From positions 62,001 to 126,000 of the forward strand of contig NW_025944679.1 of NCBI RefSeq assembly GCF_000764305.2: a DNA stretch of 64,000 bases, written 5' to 3'. The position numbers and the translations under genes are program-made. The notes beneath the pieces are model-generated. The model searched no databases and was not told where the DNA came from. It saw nothing but the letters and a program-made list of their open reading frames with translations. Of the stretch, positions 60,401 through 64,000 are shown piece by piece. Each line of letters starts with the position of its first letter. Position 1 is the stretch's first letter. The stretch comes from Hyalella azteca. Its lineage: Eukaryota; Arthropoda; Malacostraca; Amphipoda; Hyalellidae.

Positions 60401-63400
60401 TTACAAATCTTTTAACCTGAACAAATATCAGGTACTTGTGTTGATAACTATCGTAAAACTTTTTCTAATTGCAAATATAAAAACATGTTTGCTTTTTCAT
60501 GTAAGATATACAAGAATGTGCTCTGTATGAATTATTTTGATGAATTTTGGCAAGCAATCATAGTTTTCATGTTCTCTTACCATTCACATTAGAAAGTTTT
60601 GTACCAATAAGCTCCTTTATATTCTTCATTGTTAATTATTGTAAACTATTATATATTATACTATATAATAGTTGCCAGCCATAATACTGTACTTGGTATA
60701 AAGAAGCAAGTTTTGTTGAAGCCCTCAAAATTAAACTTATTTAGCAATTGAGTATCATGAATAAAACTAAAAATTTATATCAAATATACTCTGAAAGTAA
60801 ACCATATCAATTTCTGGACAAATCTAGTGGTTGTGAATAAATAGATTTAATTTTTTAATTGTATACTATGCCCTTTATTTCTACTTTTCATTTCAAAATT
60901 CGTTATTCTACTGTTGTAAAACCCTTCATTTATATTAACTTGATAATGAATATTGTCCTGTATTCAAAAGTCTTATAATACATTAAAATGTCTTTTGGTG
61001 ACCTGCTTTGTGATCTGCCAATGCTAGCAAGGAAAGTTGTTCAACTCATTAAAAAATACTAGAAATGAACAAGAAAATTATTAATAAAAGTATTATATAG
61101 TCATTAATCAAACTTGCAGATAACTTCTGGAACAAATTGGTAGATGAATCAAAAGAACAACTGCTGCATAACCAAAAAAAAAAAATAGCTGCAGATTAAT
61201 CCTCGATAAAAGGGCCTCCACTATCCCCAGCCTCGTAACATCGGAGGACCGCATGGCAATGCCCTAGCGTTCGTTACTGTAGGTATCATTGTTAACCTCC
61301 CTCATGTGGTCCCTTGATCCACCAAGTGATCCACCTGTCACCTTCATAGGTGGCAAATGAGACAATTCTATTTGAATAAAATATATCCTGGAAACCTGGT
61401 AGCCAAACTTTCAAATCAGGCCTAAAATTGGCTTGATTTAAAAATTGGCTCAAGCATAATTGGAAGAAATAATAGCTTAATTGTTAAATAAGAGTTACTG
61501 AGTGGTCTTCAACAAATCTTGCATCAAATCCATATGCCTAATTATAATAGTACAGGATAGAGTCCCACTTGTCAACCACATACTACTATGCTAGTTCATA
61601 CTACATAATGTACGTGCGGCATAGCATGGCATTGCTCAGGACTGATATTTTATGAGCTCGTTAGATGGACAGATGACTGTTAGACAGGAAATCTCTTTGC
61701 TCTAAATGACAAGAAACTTGTTATACTGTATCAAGAATATTGTTAATGTTTTTCAAATGAAGGTAATAATAAGAGTAATACCTGTTCCCAACCCATTGAA
61801 AATCAAATTTATGTTTTGCATCAATCTCATAGTTCAAGGGAGATTCAAATTTTGTTATTTTTTAAAGGAGAATCAAATCTATTTAATTAAAACATTCAAT
61901 TGAAATATTTTCTTTGATTCCTCTTCACCCTGTTTAGTAATGGCCCATAAAATTAAAATTTCTTTGCATTTATCAACAGTTGGAATTTCTTAGATTAAAT
62001 TTGGTCAGTCTTATACTTCTAATATTATTTAAATTTGGTTGCTGCTTTCATGATATTCTTGATGTAGTGCAGTTCTCTTTGATTGTTTATCATATGGGTC
62101 ATCAATATCGGCCTTTTTGCAGACAGATGAATGTTGTTTTAGGCGTAGGTTCCTATTTGTCGAAGTGATTTCACCTAATCGGTTCTCACTTTCTTAATAA
62201 AAAACAGCTATTCAGTACTGAGAAAAATTTCCCAGAACTCCCCATGAGTCTTGCAAGCGTCATATGGCTTCTCAGTAATATCAGATGTCACTGTCATGCG
62301 TGCCACATTGAGTCATATGCACTAAGCTTGTTGCACCACATTATAAAACTTGCACACAAGTTAATGATAATGACTCGTTAATGGCATAATGCATTGAGGC
62401 AGACCCCCTTCAAGTTGTCTTTGTAAATAATTTATCAGATCATAAATGTGCCTTCAACTATAGACCCAGTTTCCTCAATCTGGCTCAGACCTCTGACATA
62501 AATTGAAATGGGATAAGTATCTCGATTTTATTGGTGTCCATGATCAAAATAGATCTTGATTGTAATTATTTTGTGCATGTCAATAATGATGGAAACCATT
62601 ACAAACAAGGATGTAAACAAATGACGTGTCTGTTAACTGCGTGTTTACTCCTCAAAAATCAACCTAACAAATACATTAAATTTGCTCATAAAATTTCGTG
62701 CATAAGTTATTACCCAAAGTAGGATTTTTTAATTACTGTTCATTCAAGCCAATCAATCTATGGTGATTATAAGTGTAACTAATCATTTCAGGATTGACTC
62801 AGTGATGCTGCTGGAGGAAGGCTTCAGGCTGACGAGCGTCGACCTCTCCGATAAGATGCTAAAGTATGCGCTCAAGACGCGCTGGAAACGCAGGAAGGAG
62901 CCTGCCTTTGATGCCTGGGGTGGGTGGCTTATCCACGTACTACTAGTTTATGTTATACTGGATTTGCTGTTGATTTTTTCAGTCTTGAGTTACTACCTTG
63001 ACTGAATGACATGACTATTATAATTTTGACTATAAGACAATGACAATAATGGGAACTTGCCTGTTCTTTTGTGTATCATTGATATGATCACCATAAAGGT
63101 TGGTAATTGGAATTTGCAACAGCTCCTAAACAAAGTCCTGTAACTCCTGTTATTGTATTTTCTTATTTTCATCTCATGCCGCCAAATTTATCCCTTGCAA
63201 AATGCTATTATTATTCCAGGTTAGGTACATGAAGGAACACTCCTCTATAAAAAAGTAAACTTTGGAGGACCAGTTTTATAGTTATAACAATTTAGAATCA
63301 GTTGTTTACCATATTTGACAATTTTTATAAATAATGTAAATGAATAATTAATTAGTATTACCAAAAATTTTTCCAGAAATCGAGGAAGCCAACTGGATGA

Positions 63401-64000
63401 CGCTGATGGAAGACATAGACGGCAAGGAGCAGTTTGATGCAGTCATCTGCCTCGGCAACTCCTTTGCACATCTGCCTAATGAGGAATGTGACTTTGCTAA
63501 CCAGAGGTGCCTTCTCATTCTTAGCACATATTTTATAACAATTATGAGATAAATTATCTGACTTTCCTCTGGTGAATTACAAAGACATTTCTCTAGTTGA
63601 ATTGTGATTCTCTCCTAGATAAAAAATGTGAGATCCTGTTTGTACTTGTCAAATTTTGCACTTGTGCCGCAATTTCAATTCAGCAACAAAGACGCTAGTA
63701 CCTATGCTCTGTAGCAATGCCCTTTCCAAAATATAGTAATTCTGCACTTTATTACACTTTGAAAATTTGAAATGTTCACTTCCATCTTAAATGCAGAATA
63801 ATTACTAAATTTATACAGGATAACTTTAAATTCGATAAATACCTACACTTCTTGAAATGCAACTCAGAATCTTTCAAATAGTAAACTAACTTGTAAACCT
63901 ACAACATTCAAACTTACACTTTCCAAATTTTTGATTGAAAAACTATAAACTTCAAACTATAGTGGGTTTTTACAGTCCAATTTTTGGAGATTTAATGTTT
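57443..64000 (+). CDS. GNMT: Glycine N-methyltransferase, second copy (GNMT-B), 3' end outside window
   Basis: Exons visible: 57443-57582 (same N-terminus as [18 protein letters not shown]), 58848-58916 or its duplicate 60324-60392 ([12 protein letters not shown] to VLDVACGTG), 62792-62919 and 63377-63506. Exon 5 should lie just past 64000, because the window stops in the sequence that immediately precedes exon 5 in GNMT-A. Exons 1-3 encode the same residues as GNMT-A. Exon 4 differs at about six residues ([10 protein letters not shown] for [16 protein letters not shown] for NKELDF). The introns have diverged much more, so the coding sequence is under constraint or was gene-converted. Exon 2 is present twice, and a headless exon 1 (58939-59059) lies between the two. 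Skipping from the first exon 2 to exon 3, or from exon 1 to the second exon 2, would both keep frame. Confidence 0.85.
57688..58501. mobile_element. Non-autonomous hAT-like element in GNMT-B intron 1
   Basis: Imperfect terminal inverted repeats: left CAGTGATGGGCACAG then CTAGCTAACCAATAA; right, read inward, CGGTGGTAGGCACAC then GCTAACCAATAA. The 8-bp flanks AAGATTAA and GTGATTAA match at six positions, as expected for a decayed hAT target duplication. GNMT-A intron 1 has the empty site (TTTGTGATTAATCATTATT near 43250). At 814 bp with no transposase it is MITE-like. Confidence 0.75.
59165..59977. mobile_element. Second copy of the hAT-like element, made by segmental duplication
   Basis: Same element and same flanks as 57688-58501, offset by 1477/1476 bp. 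It was copied as part of the tandem duplication and does not represent a separate insertion. Confidence 0.8.
60393..62791 (+). other. GNMT-B intron 2
   Basis: GT-AG intron following the second exon 2 and aligning along most of its length with GNMT-A intron 2 (43796-46779). It lacks the simple-repeat block at 44917-44952. No additional gene; short open frames at 61706-62722 are AT-rich chance frames. Confidence 0.75.

Larger units (their letters stand above)
57462..60415 (+). repeat. 1477-bp tandem duplication inside GNMT-B
   Basis: Units 57462-58938 and 58939-60415 are almost identical. One single-base indel and a few substitutions fall near 59270-59290 (GGAGGGCTCTG versus GGGGGCTTTG). Each unit holds exon 1 from its 20th base, intron 1 with a hAT-like insertion, exon 2 and the first bases of intron 2. 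The junction at 58938/58939 fuses intron 2 (TCTTTTA) to mid-exon 1 (ATCGTACCCGG). The near identity implies a recent event or an assembly artefact. Confidence 0.92.

Overview
The window is eukaryotic nuclear DNA: AT-rich, with small exons in canonical GT-AG introns, abundant minisatellites and several transposable-element families. The genes and repeats fit an arthropod. A crustacean is plausible because an ELK-type ETS factor, a CNTD1/COSA-1 homologue and Penelope-like elements occur together, but I cannot fix the species.

Layout. Positions 1-16800 hold no gene I can support, only minisatellites and possibly the upstream intron of the first gene. From 16801 to 24618 (+) lie four exons of an ELK/TCF-family ETS transcription factor, whose 5' exon(s) I could not place. 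Its stop codon is a lone UGA followed by 163 further in-frame codons of the same Ser/Pro-rich character, a candidate stop-codon readthrough product. Tail-to-tail with it, on the minus strand (39913-29571), is a seven-exon homologue of CNTD1/COSA-1, a meiotic crossover factor. I rebuilt it from exon phases. One of its introns holds two decayed Tc1-like transposons set 6 bp apart. Head-to-head with CNTD1 is a complete seven-exon glycine N-methyltransferase gene, GNMT-A (43031-49418, +).

The right half is a diverged tandem segmental duplication of the CNTD1-5'-end/GNMT interval. It contains a dead CNTD1 5' fragment (51735-52694, start ATG changed to ATA), the shared intergenic block (52695-53815) and a second gene, GNMT-B (57443 to beyond the window end). 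GNMT-B carries a further 1477-bp internal tandem duplication that repeats most of exon 1 and all of exon 2. The two paralogous copies act as filled/empty-site controls for later insertions: a 776-bp palindromic element with a perfect 9-bp target duplication in copy A, a hAT-like non-autonomous element in copy B, two Penelope-like fragments, a non-LTR ORF1-like fragment and tRNA-like SINEs.

Assembly notes. Single Ns at 11956, 41956 and 54695 mark joins. The one at 11956 is preceded by 14 bases identical to the Tn5/Nextera mosaic end, so sequencing adapter was left in the assembly inside a minisatellite.
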